Below, piece after piece: positions 43,034 to 51,790 of a stretch of DNA of 64,000 nt. The notes under the pieces are model-generated. The model searched no databases. It was given only the letters and a program-made list of their open reading frames with translations, and was not told where the DNA came from. The stretch is taken from assembly GCA_027941995.1 (NCBI GenBank), contig CP115966.1:1426001-1490000 (forward strand), given 5' to 3'. Made by a program: the position numbers and the translations under genes. The stretch comes from Erythrobacteraceae bacterium WH01K (lineage in GTDB: Bacteria; Pseudomonadota; Alphaproteobacteria; Sphingomonadales; Sphingomonadaceae). Position 1 is the stretch's first letter. Every line of letters begins with the position of its first letter.

Positions 43034-44248
43034 TCAGATCGCAAGAGTCTTGCGATGCCTCTCAATCGCGCTTCGCACGTCATCGGGGAAGGGCAGGTGT
43101 CCGCTTTCGTTGCTCCAGGCGTCGTCGAACTGTGCAACGACATCCTTCGCTGTCGCGGTGATCAGCTTGGCAGGCAGCCTTGCCTTGTCGGCGATCGCCT
43201 CGAGTTCATCATAGGTATAGGACGCCCACTCGCGCGAGCTATGAAACTTGAGTGCAGCATCGTCGCCTGGGATATAGGCGAGCGTCGAAAGCAGGTCATA
43301 GGCAGGTGCCAGCAGCGCGTTTCGCCTATCCGGATAGATCAACGACCAGTTCTTGAGGTGCATGTCGCCATTCCCGATCAGCACCGAGTAGGTGAGCCGG
43401 CGGACCAATTCGACCACGCTTTGCTCGTCGGTCTCGATCGCCAGCACGCTGAGGATCTGGCGGTAGCTCGCATTCTCGTATTTATCGTCTGCAAAGACAC
43501 CGAACACCTGGGCGAAGTCTTCGGTGTGTACGGGTCCCTCTTCTCCCCGGTCGAAGCGCCGGATGGCAAAAGCGGACTCTCCGTAACGGGTGATACCTTC
43601 GGGTATGCCATCAATCTGATCGAGCGGAACAAGGTCGATTTCAGGAACGTCGATCCCGATCTTTGCCGCCAGTTTCATCGCTGCGAATTCTGCCTCGGGC
43701 ACGTCCGGATGTCTGGCAGACGGGAGCTTGACGATCCAGTCGCCGCCGCTGCCCGTGACCGGGATCGTCAGCCCGCCATTCTTGCCCTGGGCTTTGATTG
43801 CCGAGAATTTGAGTTGCACGCCGGCAAGCGAGAAGCGCAGCGCGCGCTCTGCCTGCTTCCCCGCCGCTTCTTCATCTAGCTCGTCGGCCTCCGTTTCCTC
43901 GGCATCGACGGCGACGGCGCGCACTGCGCCGGGAAGATCGTGCCCGAGCTGTGCGAGAAGGTGGTACTCGCGCATGGCTTTCACGCCCGCGCGGCGGGCC
44001 AGGTAGTCGCGAAGCGTGCCTTCAGGAAGGAGGTTGGAGAAGAACGGCTCAATCTTCGTTCGATAGCTGCGTGTCTCGGCAATGATTTCGCCGTTCGCGT
44101 CCTTGTAGGCCAGCGACAGCGTTGGCCGATCCTGGTCGGCAAGGTAGACTTCGTCGAATGTGAAGATGCTCGCATCTCCATCGAGGCGCGCAATGGTTCC
44201 AACGCGCGTCTTACCCAGAAAGATATCGAGAGCAGCTGCGTCGATCAT
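43034..44248 (-). CDS. hipA: HipA-family serine/threonine kinase toxin
   Basis: 404 residues. N-terminal HipA domain (LDIFLGKTRVGTIARL, FFSNLLPEGTLRDYLARRAG), then the kinase core with GVQLKFSA, DWIVKLPS (ATP-binding Lys), the catalytic loop VLIGNGDMHLKNWSLI and the metal-binding PAYDLLST. E. coli HipA phosphorylates glutamyl-tRNA synthetase and induces dormancy; the target here is unknown. The ATG overlaps the hipB stop. It likely stabilises the ICE. The terminal 20 codons contain a hairpin (ATCGCAAGAGTCTTGCGAT). Confidence 0.92.
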   Translation of the reverse strand: MIDAAALDIFLGKTRVGTIARLDGDASIFTFDEVYLADQDRPTLSLAYKDANGEIIAETRSYRTKIEPFFSNLLPEGTLRDYLARRAGVKAMREYHLLAQLGHDLPGAVRAVAVDAEETEADELDEEAAGKQAERALRFSLAGVQLKFSAIKAQGKNGGLTIPVTGSGGDWIVKLPSARHPDVPEAEFAAMKLAAKIGIDVPEIDLVPLDQIDGIPEGITRYGESAFAIRRFDRGEEGPVHTEDFAQVFGVFADDKYENASYRQILSVLAIETDEQSVVELVRRLTYSVLIGNGDMHLKNWSLIYPDRRNALLAPAYDLLSTLAYIPGDDAALKFHSSREWASYTYDELEAIADKARLPAKLITATAKDVVAQFDDAWSNESGHLPFPDDVRSAIERHRKTLAI

Positions 44249-44868
44249 GTGGCGTCGTCCCCAAGGCGGTAAGCAGGCCGTCTTGAGGCACTGTCTTGAC
44301 CGATTGCTTGAACCTGCGAGTTTCTGACGTGTTGGAGGGCACGCGTGGATGCTGCGATCTGTTGGGTGAGTTTCTTCCTTCCCTCTTGCTGCTCAAGCGC
44401 CCAGCCGAGATCCTGGAGATGCTTTTTCAGATGAGCGACGGGCTGCAAGGCCTGCTCGATGGCTTTGAGCGTTTCGGGAGTGAAATTAACGGCCTGGATA
44501 TCCTTAAGTGCGCTTTGAAGCTCGGTCACTTCGGTGACGCTCGGATAGCTCTCCCGTACTCGCTCGGCGAACCGGTTGGTTTCGGCAATCGTTGCGAGCA
44601 CTCGACTTGCCTCGCTTCTTTCGCGCTGTGAGCGAACTACGCCTTCGATCGCCGGTACGGTCCTTCGAGGCACTAGCTTCAGTTCGAGGTCGAGCGCGCG
44701 CGCTATTTCGACGAGGCTGGAAATCTGTAGGTCTACACTCCCGCCTTCGATTTTGGAGATATGGCTTTGAGGCAAGCCTACCCGTTCACCCAGCTGTTTC
44801 TGGGTAAAGCCTTTTGCTATCCGTGCCGCTTTGATGCTTGCGGCGATGTCCTCGATTGTCGTGCTCAT
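44245..44868 (-). CDS. hipB: HipB-like antitoxin with extended C-terminus
   Basis: 207 residues, against about 90 for classic HipB. The N-terminal XRE HTH (IKAARIAKGFTQKQLGERVG, LPQSHISKIEGG) matches HipB; the C-terminal 120 residues are helical with Gln-rich segments (HLKKHLQDLGWALEQQEG) and have no clear family. Two dyads overlap its promoter. It should neutralise HipA and repress the operon. The added C-terminal domain is unusual. Confidence 0.85.
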   Translation of the reverse strand: MSTTIEDIAASIKAARIAKGFTQKQLGERVGLPQSHISKIEGGSVDLQISSLVEIARALDLELKLVPRRTVPAIEGVVRSQRERSEASRVLATIAETNRFAERVRESYPSVTEVTELQSALKDIQAVNFTPETLKAIEQALQPVAHLKKHLQDLGWALEQQEGRKKLTQQIAASTRALQHVRNSQVQAIGQDSASRRPAYRLGDDAT

Positions 44869-44870
44869 AA

Positions 44871-44916
44871 ATATGTTTCTACATATGCTGGCCTACGTCT
44901 ATATGTTTTAGCATAT
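44871..44916 (-). promoter_or_regulatory. Paired hipBA operators
   Basis: Two near-identical dyads, ATATG-TTTCTA-CATAT (44871-44886) and ATATG-TTTTAG-CATAT (44901-44916), lie 30 bases centre to centre (about three turns) right before the hipB start. This fits cooperative binding by the HipB HTH. Confidence 0.75.
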
Positions 44917-44944
44917 ACCATGATCGTTGAGAAAGGCAATAGAG

Positions 44945-45002
44945 ATATGCAATGGCATATATACACTACCCATGATAGGCCATTGCATATCATGGGTAGT
45001 GT
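44945..45002. repeat. Two interlocked perfect inverted repeats
   Basis: Repeat 1: ATATGCAATGGC (44945-44956) with GCCATTGCATAT (44979-44990), 12 bp. Repeat 2: ACACTACCCATGAT (44963-44976) with ATCATGGGTAGTGT (44989-45002), 14 bp. The arms alternate (1, 2, 1', 2'), so both cannot form simple nested hairpins; a pseudoknot or alternate structures are possible. Function unknown. Confidence 0.7.
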
Positions 45003-45415
45003 TTGCCGCGCATAAAGCGTGAGCCGTCGTCACTTCAAAGAGCCTTTTCCCGCTCTTTCGATGACAGAGCTTTCGCCCAGAGATCTGCCATTCAGTCAGG
45101 AAGGCCAACGGCGGCAATGCGCCCTAATCCCGGTCATTCGAGTAGTCACGATTTTCGCCCAAAAGCTGCCGTTGGTTCAGACTAGCGTCGATGGCAGCTA
45201 TGCGCCCCAATAGCGGCCATAAAGTCAGGCCAGGACACGCTTGAAAGCTGCCGTTCCAAAGTTTCGTCTGATTGAGGGAAAATAAGCCTTCAATCGCAAT
45301 AGGTCGAAAAATTTTCTTCGCGATGCGTCTTGGTCGCTGAAGTGAGGCGCATGAAATCCTCGTTAAGTTCGGCTTTGCCGTATCGTGACCGTGCACGAAT
45401 TAAGTTGCTCCTTCA
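45003..45415. repeat. Intergenic region with imperfect tandem repeats
   Basis: No gene supported (a 90-codon frame on the minus strand has no family character). Two related units share GGC-AATGCGCCC-AAT-CCGGTCAT / GGC-TATGCGCCCCAAT-GCGGCCAT blocks followed by AAAGCTGCCGTT (about 45112-45175 and 45190-45260). The same TTGGGGCGCATA core occurs near 17955. This looks like a dispersed intergenic repeat. Confidence 0.5.
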
Positions 45416-47002
45416 TTATGACTTTCGGATGAGCACCACCCCAGCAATCACAAGCGCGCCGCCAGCCAGAAGCCAGGATTGATCGACAAGCAACGCGCTA
45501 GCTATGATCAATGCGGCAGCTAGAGGGCCTTTCAAGGACTGACGCTCATTGCGAAGTCCAGCGAGCTGCTCGATACTGAGCGGATCGAGCTGAACCGGCA
45601 CATATCCTGATTTTGCGATCGAGTTCGCAGTGGCAAGTATGTCGGGCAAGGACGCCGACAAACCCAGCAGCTGACCGCGAAGTCTCTTCAAACCCGACCG
45701 AGCGCTGCCGAGCGAGAACCGCTCGGCGAGAAGCTCCGTGATGATCGGCCGGGTCTCTTCGGCGATGTTGTAGTCCGGTGCCAGCGATCGGACGAAGCCC
45801 TCTGCAGTCAACAAGGTACGCAGAAGAATGGCCAGATCAGGTGGCAGAACCAGTCGATAATCCCGCAACAGGTCGAAAGCGCGGGAAAAAATCTGCGAGA
45901 ACTCGATGCCAGATAGCACGGTCCCCCTGAACTCTCCGATCAACTGATCCAGATCCACCGCGAGCGCATCGCGATCCACCTTCGGCTCCCCCGCCCATGC
46001 GAGCAGGACATTCGCGACATCGCTGGTTTCCTCACCAGCGATCGCAAGGACGAGGCGGACGATCTCGTCGCGCCTGGCCTTGGTGAGCGTCCCGACCGAT
46101 CCAAAGTCGATGAAGCCGACATCCTGCTCGCCGATCATGAAGACGTTACCGGGATGGGGGTCGCCGTGAAATTCGCCGTTCAGGATGATCATCCGCAGGA
46201 CAGCGTTGGCATAGCTTTTAGCGAAAGCCGCCACCCGCGGGTCGCCCGATGGGCTGCCCAGCGAAGACGCGGGCCTGCCGTACAGGCGTTCCTGAACGTT
46301 CACCCGCAGCCCGGTCAGTTCCCAATGGATGGCCGGGGACCTGACGCCGATGGTATCGAGATATGCGCCGATCCGCTCGCAGGCTCGGGATTCCGCAGCG
46401 AGGTCCATCTCCCAGGCAAGATTGCGGCCGAAGGTCCGCAGAAACTCGACTGGCCGGTAACGCGCGATGTCAGGAGAGCGTGCTTCTGCGATCTCGGCAA
46501 GACGCACAAGCAGACGCACATCGGCTTCCATCCGCGCGGCGGTGCCCGGGCGTCGAACCTTCACGATGACCTTGCTACCGTCCCTTAGCTCGGCGGAATA
46601 GGTCTGTGCAATCGAGGCGGACGCCAAAGGCTTTTCGTCGAACTGCGCAAAGTCGTTCCGCCAGTCCTCACCCCAGCTTGAAGCAAGTACGGGCTCGATA
46701 TCTGCGAAGCGCACTGGCGACACCTGATCGTGCAGGGTTGAGAATGCCGTGATCCAGTGTTCGGTGAACAGATCGCTTCGGGTGGCGAGGAGCTGCCCCA
46801 GTTTTATGCCGACTGGCCCGATGTCACGGAGGAACGCGACAACTGCGGCCGGGCGAAATTCGCGAGGGTCGATGACATTGTTCGAAGAGGGAATAAACCC
46901 GAGGGCTCCGGCGAGATTCTTCGCTCCGTGCCTCATTAGGATTCGGCCAATCTCCGCGGCGCGAGCGATGCTGCCGATAGGCTTTTCCGGGGGCGATGCC
47001 AT
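45416..47002 (-). CDS. UbiB/ABC1-family atypical kinase
   Basis: 528 residues. The family KxGQ motif is in GIKLGQLLATRSDLF (about residue 85), then ASIAQTYSAELRDGSKVIVKV with the ATP-binding Lys, EFHGDPHPGNVFMI catalytic loop and VGFIDFGSVG metal motif. Two C-terminal membrane helices (LAAALIIASALLVDQ; LLAGGALVIAGVVLI) anchor it. UbiB proteins assist ubiquinone biosynthesis, but this copy sits in ICE cargo 4 bases behind a marR gene, so it is probably an accessory paralogue with a stress or efflux-linked role. ATG at 47002 preferred over a longer frame overlapping marR. Confidence 0.87.
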   Translation of the reverse strand: MASPPEKPIGSIARAAEIGRILMRHGAKNLAGALGFIPSSNNVIDPREFRPAAVVAFLRDIGPVGIKLGQLLATRSDLFTEHWITAFSTLHDQVSPVRFADIEPVLASSWGEDWRNDFAQFDEKPLASASIAQTYSAELRDGSKVIVKVRRPGTAARMEADVRLLVRLAEIAEARSPDIARYRPVEFLRTFGRNLAWEMDLAAESRACERIGAYLDTIGVRSPAIHWELTGLRVNVQERLYGRPASSLGSPSGDPRVAAFAKSYANAVLRMIILNGEFHGDPHPGNVFMIGEQDVGFIDFGSVGTLTKARRDEIVRLVLAIAGEETSDVANVLLAWAGEPKVDRDALAVDLDQLIGEFRGTVLSGIEFSQIFSRAFDLLRDYRLVLPPDLAILLRTLLTAEGFVRSLAPDYNIAEETRPIITELLAERFSLGSARSGLKRLRGQLLGLSASLPDILATANSIAKSGYVPVQLDPLSIEQLAGLRNERQSLKGPLAAALIIASALLVDQSWLLAGGALVIAGVVLIRKS

Positions 47003-47006
47003 GATT

Positions 47007-47498
47007 TTATTCAGCCTCGGCACGGTGTTGGTCCAGATTTTCCGATACCCTTTCAAGAATCTGCTGCAGCGTTCGCTTCTCGTCGGCGGCAATGTCGCGC
47101 CAAAGCAGATCATGAAGCCTATCCGCGGAGCCTCTCAGTTCGGGCAGCAGATCGTCAAGCTGCTCCGTGAGGATGAGCTGCCACGCTCGCCGATCCGTCT
47201 CAGCTCGAAGCCTTTTCATCAGCCCGCGTGCGCAAAGACCTGCAACCGCCTGGCCGATGGTCGCCGATTCCAGTTCCAGTTTCTTGGCGATTTCAGCCTG
47301 CGTAAGGGCAGGATCGCGAAGAAGTTGTCCGATGATCCTCCACTGTGTCTGATTGAGACCGATCCTGGCGACCCTCGCATCGTACACTCTGCGCGCGCCG
47401 CGACTGATCTCGTCCATAAGATAGAGAATGCGGTCATTATCGGTGATGACCTTCTGCCGACGCTGAGACCGTGACATGGTATCTGGTTTTTCATCCAT
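47007..47498 (-). CDS. MarR-family transcriptional regulator
   Basis: 163 residues. The winged-HTH core is visible: LNQTQWRIIGQLLRDPALTQ, EIAKKLELESATIGQAVAGL and wing KRLRAETDRRAWQLILTEQ. MarR proteins repress efflux genes until they bind a phenolic or similar ligand. It is divergent from emrA, and the shared gap holds a sequence repeated in front of the hydrolase operon. It is followed 4 bases later by the ubiB-like gene. Confidence 0.88.
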   Translation of the reverse strand: MDEKPDTMSRSQRRQKVITDNDRILYLMDEISRGARRVYDARVARIGLNQTQWRIIGQLLRDPALTQAEIAKKLELESATIGQAVAGLCARGLMKRLRAETDRRAWQLILTEQLDDLLPELRGSADRLHDLLWRDIAADEKRTLQQILERVSENLDQHRAEAE

Positions 47499-47542
47499 AG
47501 CGCTGTGTAGTCGGATAGCCTCGGATGCCCAAATGCAAACTG

Positions 47543-47561
47543 CTAAATGCCTTTACTATTT
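47543..47561. promoter_or_regulatory. Candidate MarR operator between marR and emrA
   Basis: The 19 bases here are, on the minus strand, AAATAGTAAAGGCATTTAG. The same sequence with three adjacent differences occurs at 53142-53160 upstream of the hydrolase gene. It contains a TACTAT that could serve as a -10 element for emrA. Confidence 0.6.
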
Positions 47562-47623
47562 GACTCACGGCTCATAGGGCGCGAGACGCGTTCACCTTTT
47601 ACTGAGGCTGCCGAAAGAGTCAG

Positions 47624-48751
47624 ATGACCGATAACTCCAACCAACCGGAGCAGGAGGGCACAACCCCAACGAAACCGCAATCGCGTCGTGGCTTGCGCAT
47701 CGTGCTAATCATCGTTGGTCTTGCCGTGCTGCTTGGCGGGATCTGGTGGTACTACCGGCACGTAACCTACGGACAGTACATGCAGTCGACCGATAACGCC
47801 TATGTCGCTGCCGACAGCGTCGTTATCTCTTCCAAGGTAGCGGGATACGTCGAAGAGGTCTTCGTGGGGGAGAACGAGCAGGTTGCTCGCGGCGGAGCCC
47901 TCGTACAACTGGATTTGCGGGATTATCAGGCGCAAGCGCAACAGGCGCGCGCGCAGATCGCTGCGACCCTGGCCGGTGCCGACACAATCCGTTCTCAGGT
48001 AGCCGAACAGGATGCAGCCATTCGCCAGGCGCGGGCCCAACTCGCCGCCGCGCGCGCAGCACTGGACCTCGCGAACGACCAGGTGGCGCGATATCGGCCC
48101 CTTGCCGCGACAGGAGCCGAACCGCGGGAAAAGCTAGACCAGTATGAGGCGCAGGCGCGGCAGGCGCGGGCCGAACTCGCCGCTGCGCAGGCGGCGGTGG
48201 CTGCCGCGACCGCTCGCCGGGGGACCCTGTTCGAGCAGATCAGCCAGACCCAGGCGCAGGCGGACGCTGCCCGCGCTCAGCTGGAAACAGCCGACCTTAC
48301 GGTTGAATCGACCTTGCTGCGCGCCAGCAAGGCCGGCCGCGTCGGCGATCTCTCGGTGAGGGTGGGCCAGTTCGTGCAACCGGGTCAACGTTTGATGACG
48401 GTGGTTCCGGTGAACGCGATCTACGTGACCGCGAACTTCAAAGAAACGCAGGTCGGCCTCATCCGGGCCGGCCAGAGCGTCAGGCTCGAAGTTGACGCCC
48501 TGCCAGGCCTTGAGATCGCGGGACGAGTGGTCAGCATATCGCCGGGAACGGGCGCGGAATTTTCCATCCTCCCCCCCGAAAATGCCACCGGCAACTTTAC
48601 CAAGATCGTTCAACGGATACCCGTCCGCATCGCTATCGATGCTCCCCCTGAAGTGCGGCGTCTGCTCGTTCCCGGCATGTCGGTAGTGGCTACGGTCGAC
48701 ACCCGGAATGCTGCCGGCGAATTGGAAGAGATCTCGAGTCGGACTCAATGA
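47624..48751 (+). CDS. emrA: Periplasmic adaptor subunit, EmrA/HlyD family
   Basis: 375 residues. One N-terminal membrane helix (IVLIIVGLAVLLGGIWWYY), DNAYVAADSVVISSKVAGYV biotinyl-lipoyl segment, a long Ala/Gln-rich helical hairpin (about 95-230), then RVGQFVQPGQRLMTVVP and the beta-barrel FKETQVGLIRAGQSV. It bridges the inner-membrane transporter and the outer-membrane channel. The ATGA overlap with the next gene shows coupling. Confidence 0.92.
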   Translation: MTDNSNQPEQEGTTPTKPQSRRGLRIVLIIVGLAVLLGGIWWYYRHVTYGQYMQSTDNAYVAADSVVISSKVAGYVEEVFVGENEQVARGGALVQLDLRDYQAQAQQARAQIAATLAGADTIRSQVAEQDAAIRQARAQLAAARAALDLANDQVARYRPLAATGAEPREKLDQYEAQARQARAELAAAQAAVAAATARRGTLFEQISQTQAQADAARAQLETADLTVESTLLRASKAGRVGDLSVRVGQFVQPGQRLMTVVPVNAIYVTANFKETQVGLIRAGQSVRLEVDALPGLEIAGRVVSISPGTGAEFSILPPENATGNFTKIVQRIPVRIAIDAPPEVRRLLVPGMSVVATVDTRNAAGELEEISSRTQ

Positions 48752-50319
48752 CCGAGATACTGGCAGCGCAGGACACTTCGATCGGGCCGGCCGGGAGCCG
48801 AAAGAACGCAGACGTGACTGCCTGGGTCGCTGTGGCCGCGGGCGCGCTCGGCGCCATGCTCGCGACGCTGGACATATCAATCGTCAATTCCGCACTCCCC
48901 GTCATTCAGGGCGAGATCGGTGCCACAGGCGCCGAAGGCACCTGGATTGCTACGTCATTTCTCGTTGCTGAAATCGTCGTCATTCCGCTGAGCGCTTGGC
49001 TGGAACGGCTGTTCGGTCTGCGAACCCTCCTCATCATCGCGGTCAGCGCGTTCACCGCATTTTCGGTGCTATGCGGTGTAGCCACCGACCTTACGACCAT
49101 GATCATTGGCCGAACGGGCCAGGGCTTCATGGGCGGAGTCCTCATTCCGACCGCAATGACTATTGTGGCTAAACGATTGCCGCCGCACCAACAGCCAATC
49201 GGAATGGCCCTGTTCGGCATGACTGTGGTTCTTGGCCCCGTGATGGGGCCATTGATCGGCGGCTGGCTGACCGAGAACCTGAGCTGGCACTATGCCTTTT
49301 TCGTCAATGTGCCAGTCTGCGCAATCCTGCTGCTCTTGCTGTTTATCGGGCTGCCTCACGAGAAGCCCAAGTGGGAATATCTCACGGACGCCGATTGGGC
49401 GGGCATTGTCGGGCTTATCTTGGGGCTGGGCGGACTTACGGTCGTCCTTGAGGAGGGCCACCGCGAGGAATGGTTTGAATCCTCTCTCATTCGCTTGCTA
49501 ACGATGGTGACCATTATCGGCTTTGCCTGTTTGATTTACGGACAAGTGAAAGCACGCAAGCCGGTCTTGAAACTTCGGCTCCTGTTCAATCGACAGTTCG
49601 CCAGCGTCGCGATCATGGCGCTCGCCCTGGGCATGGTGATGTATGGTTCGACCTACGTTATCCCCCAGTTCCTCGCGATCATCTCTGACTATAATGCTTT
49701 TCAGACGGGACTGGTCATCTTCTGGATGGGTGTCCCGGCCTTTCTCCTGATGCCGGTTCTGCCCCTGATGATCCGCAAGGTGGACATCCGCATTGCCGTC
49801 GGCACCGGAATGCTGCTGATGGCGATCAGCTGCTTTGTCAGCACGAGTCTGACCGCCGAATCCGGCGGCGCTGTCTTCACTGAAAGTCAGCTTATCCGCG
49901 GGGCCGGAATGATACTTGCGATGATGTTCCTGAATCAGGCAACGGTTGCGTCGGTGGCCAAGGAAGACGCGGGCGATGCCTCGGGCATTTTCAACGCGGC
50001 CCGCAATCTCGGTGGCTCTTTCGCTCTTTCGGCACTGGCATCGTTCCAGGACCAGCGGATCTGGCATCATAGCCGGCGGATGGAAGAGACCCTGAATGCG
50101 AACAGCGTTTCGCTACAGGACTATCTCGACGGGCTGGCGCGAAACTTCGGCGGCATGGAGGGGGCGATGGCCGTCCTGAGCCGCACCCTCCAACGCGAGG
50201 CGTTCATAATGACCTACAATGATGTGTTCCTGGTTATGGGGATTCTGACCCTCGCGACGGTTCCGCTGGTCCTCTTCCTGAGGCCGCTTCCAAAAAATGT
50301 CTCCCTTTCGATGCACTGA
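48748..50319 (+). CDS. emrB: DHA2-family MFS drug transporter, EmrB type
   Basis: 523 residues with about 14 membrane helices. The family opening is MLATLDISIVNSALPVIQGE, followed by WIATSFLVAEIVVIPLSAWL and motif C-like GMTVVLGPVMGPLIGGWLTE. It exports hydrophobic compounds with proton antiport together with EmrA and the outer-membrane protein. Middle gene of emrA-emrB-nodT. Confidence 0.93.
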   Translation: MTEILAAQDTSIGPAGSRKNADVTAWVAVAAGALGAMLATLDISIVNSALPVIQGEIGATGAEGTWIATSFLVAEIVVIPLSAWLERLFGLRTLLIIAVSAFTAFSVLCGVATDLTTMIIGRTGQGFMGGVLIPTAMTIVAKRLPPHQQPIGMALFGMTVVLGPVMGPLIGGWLTENLSWHYAFFVNVPVCAILLLLLFIGLPHEKPKWEYLTDADWAGIVGLILGLGGLTVVLEEGHREEWFESSLIRLLTMVTIIGFACLIYGQVKARKPVLKLRLLFNRQFASVAIMALALGMVMYGSTYVIPQFLAIISDYNAFQTGLVIFWMGVPAFLLMPVLPLMIRKVDIRIAVGTGMLLMAISCFVSTSLTAESGGAVFTESQLIRGAGMILAMMFLNQATVASVAKEDAGDASGIFNAARNLGGSFALSALASFQDQRIWHHSRRMEETLNANSVSLQDYLDGLARNFGGMEGAMAVLSRTLQREAFIMTYNDVFLVMGILTLATVPLVLFLRPLPKNVSLSMH

Positions 50320-50329
50320 GCCCTACACG

Positions 50330-51790
50330 ATGCGCCACTTGCTACCTCCGATTATCACTATCGCCTTGCTAGCTGGATGCACGGCAGGGCCCGATTATGC
50401 AGGCCCCCCGGAAGTTGTGTCAGCAGACACGGGCACTCGCTTTGTGCGCGCTGGCAGTGATGTGAGCGCATCTGATCCGGTTGTCGCTCAATGGTGGCTG
50501 CTGCTCGGCGATCCCGAGTTGGCGCGGCTGGTGGAGGCTGCGCTGTCCGGCAACCCTTCGCTCGCCGCAGCGCAGGCGCGCATTGCCCAGGCACGGGCAT
50601 CCATCAGGCAAGACCGTGCGGGTCGAATGCCATCGCTTGGGGCACAGGCCACCACCGTGCAGGGCCGGCTTCCTGGTCTCGACATTCAAGGCGGGGCGCC
50701 CCCCCCGTCAGAGCAAACCAATTCCGACGCAGAAACCGATGACTCGCTCAGCTTTTTCAATGTGGGCCTTAACGCCAACTGGGAGCTGGAGTTCGCCGGT
50801 GGCTCGCGCAGGCGCATTGAAGCCAGCAATGCCCAAGCTGCTGCAACGGTGGCCAATGCAGAGGACGCAAAGGTCCAGTTGACTGCCCAAGTGGCCAGCA
50901 CCTACGTCAATTTGCGGGAGGCCCAATTCCGCGCAGAACAATTTGAGGCGCAGATTTCGTTGCAGGAAGAGATCCTGGCGCTGACATACCAACGCTATCA
51001 GCGCGGTGCATTGCCGCTTTTCCCGGTAGGCACCGCGAATGCCGAACTGCAGATGCTCAAGTCACAACTTGCCGAAGCTGAAGCGGATATCGCAGTCCTG
51101 TCTGATGCACTCGCTATACTGACCGGACAGGTGCCGGGATCAGTTGATGCAGCGCTCACGACTGCGCATTCCATTCCCATGCCGCCAGAGCAGGTCGCGA
51201 TCGGCGATCCGGCAAGCCTGGTGGCGCGTCGGCCTGACATAAGGGCGGCCGAACGGTCTCTTGCCGCGTCGACGGCGCGGATCGGGGTGGCCGAGGCGGC
51301 GCGGTTCCCGAAATTGTCCTTCACAGGGATCCTGGGCCTCGGCGGATCCTCGTTGGACGACGTTGTCGATGTCGGCGATTTCTCCGCACTCGCGATTCCG
51401 CGCCTCCAGTGGAATTTTCTGGATTTCGGCAGGGTAGACGCTGCGATCGACCAAGCCGGGGCAGCGCGCAACGAAGCAGTCGCCAATTACCAGCAGACGG
51501 TGCTTCTGGCACTGCAAGACGCCGAACGTGCCTTGGCTCGCTTCGGCCAGCAGCGTGTTGCGCTCGCTGCCAGTATGCAAATCAAGAAGCAGGCTGACGT
51601 CGCGGCAGACCTGAACCGCCAACGTTTTGCCGCAGGAGCGATCTCGAAGGCTGACCTCAACCGGGCCCTGCGAGAACAGCAGCAGGCCTCAGGAGACCTC
51701 GTCCGGGCAAGAGGCGCCCTTACGCTGTCGTGGATTGCGCTGCAGAAGTCGCTGGGCCTTGGGTGGCAAGAGCCTGTTCGAGATCAATAG
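50330..51790 (+). CDS. NodT-type outer-membrane efflux lipoprotein
   Basis: 486 residues. The lipoprotein signal has the lipobox LLAGC (ITIALLAGCTAGPDYAGP); the TolC/NodT repeats are QWWLLLGDPELARLVEAAL near the start and ALQDAERALARFGQ in the second half. It forms the outer-membrane channel of the tripartite pump. The ATG at 50330 is 10 bases after emrB; no strong SD, so translation may rely on reinitiation. Its last 71 bases overlap the convergent thioesterase gene. Confidence 0.92.
   Translation: MRHLLPPIITIALLAGCTAGPDYAGPPEVVSADTGTRFVRAGSDVSASDPVVAQWWLLLGDPELARLVEAALSGNPSLAAAQARIAQARASIRQDRAGRMPSLGAQATTVQGRLPGLDIQGGAPPPSEQTNSDAETDDSLSFFNVGLNANWELEFAGGSRRRIEASNAQAAATVANAEDAKVQLTAQVASTYVNLREAQFRAEQFEAQISLQEEILALTYQRYQRGALPLFPVGTANAELQMLKSQLAEAEADIAVLSDALAILTGQVPGSVDAALTTAHSIPMPPEQVAIGDPASLVARRPDIRAAERSLAASTARIGVAEAARFPKLSFTGILGLGGSSLDDVVDVGDFSALAIPRLQWNFLDFGRVDAAIDQAGAARNEAVANYQQTVLLALQDAERALARFGQQRVALAASMQIKKQADVAADLNRQRFAAGAISKADLNRALREQQQASGDLVRARGALTLSWIALQKSLGLGWQEPVRDQ

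Noticed and set aside
43055-43879. 274-codon frame opposite hipA
   Set aside because: Antisense shadow of the HipA gene with no recognisable domain.
45124-45396. 90-codon frame on the minus strand
   Set aside because: It covers the imperfect repeats, has no family-like segments and no clear SD; judged chance.
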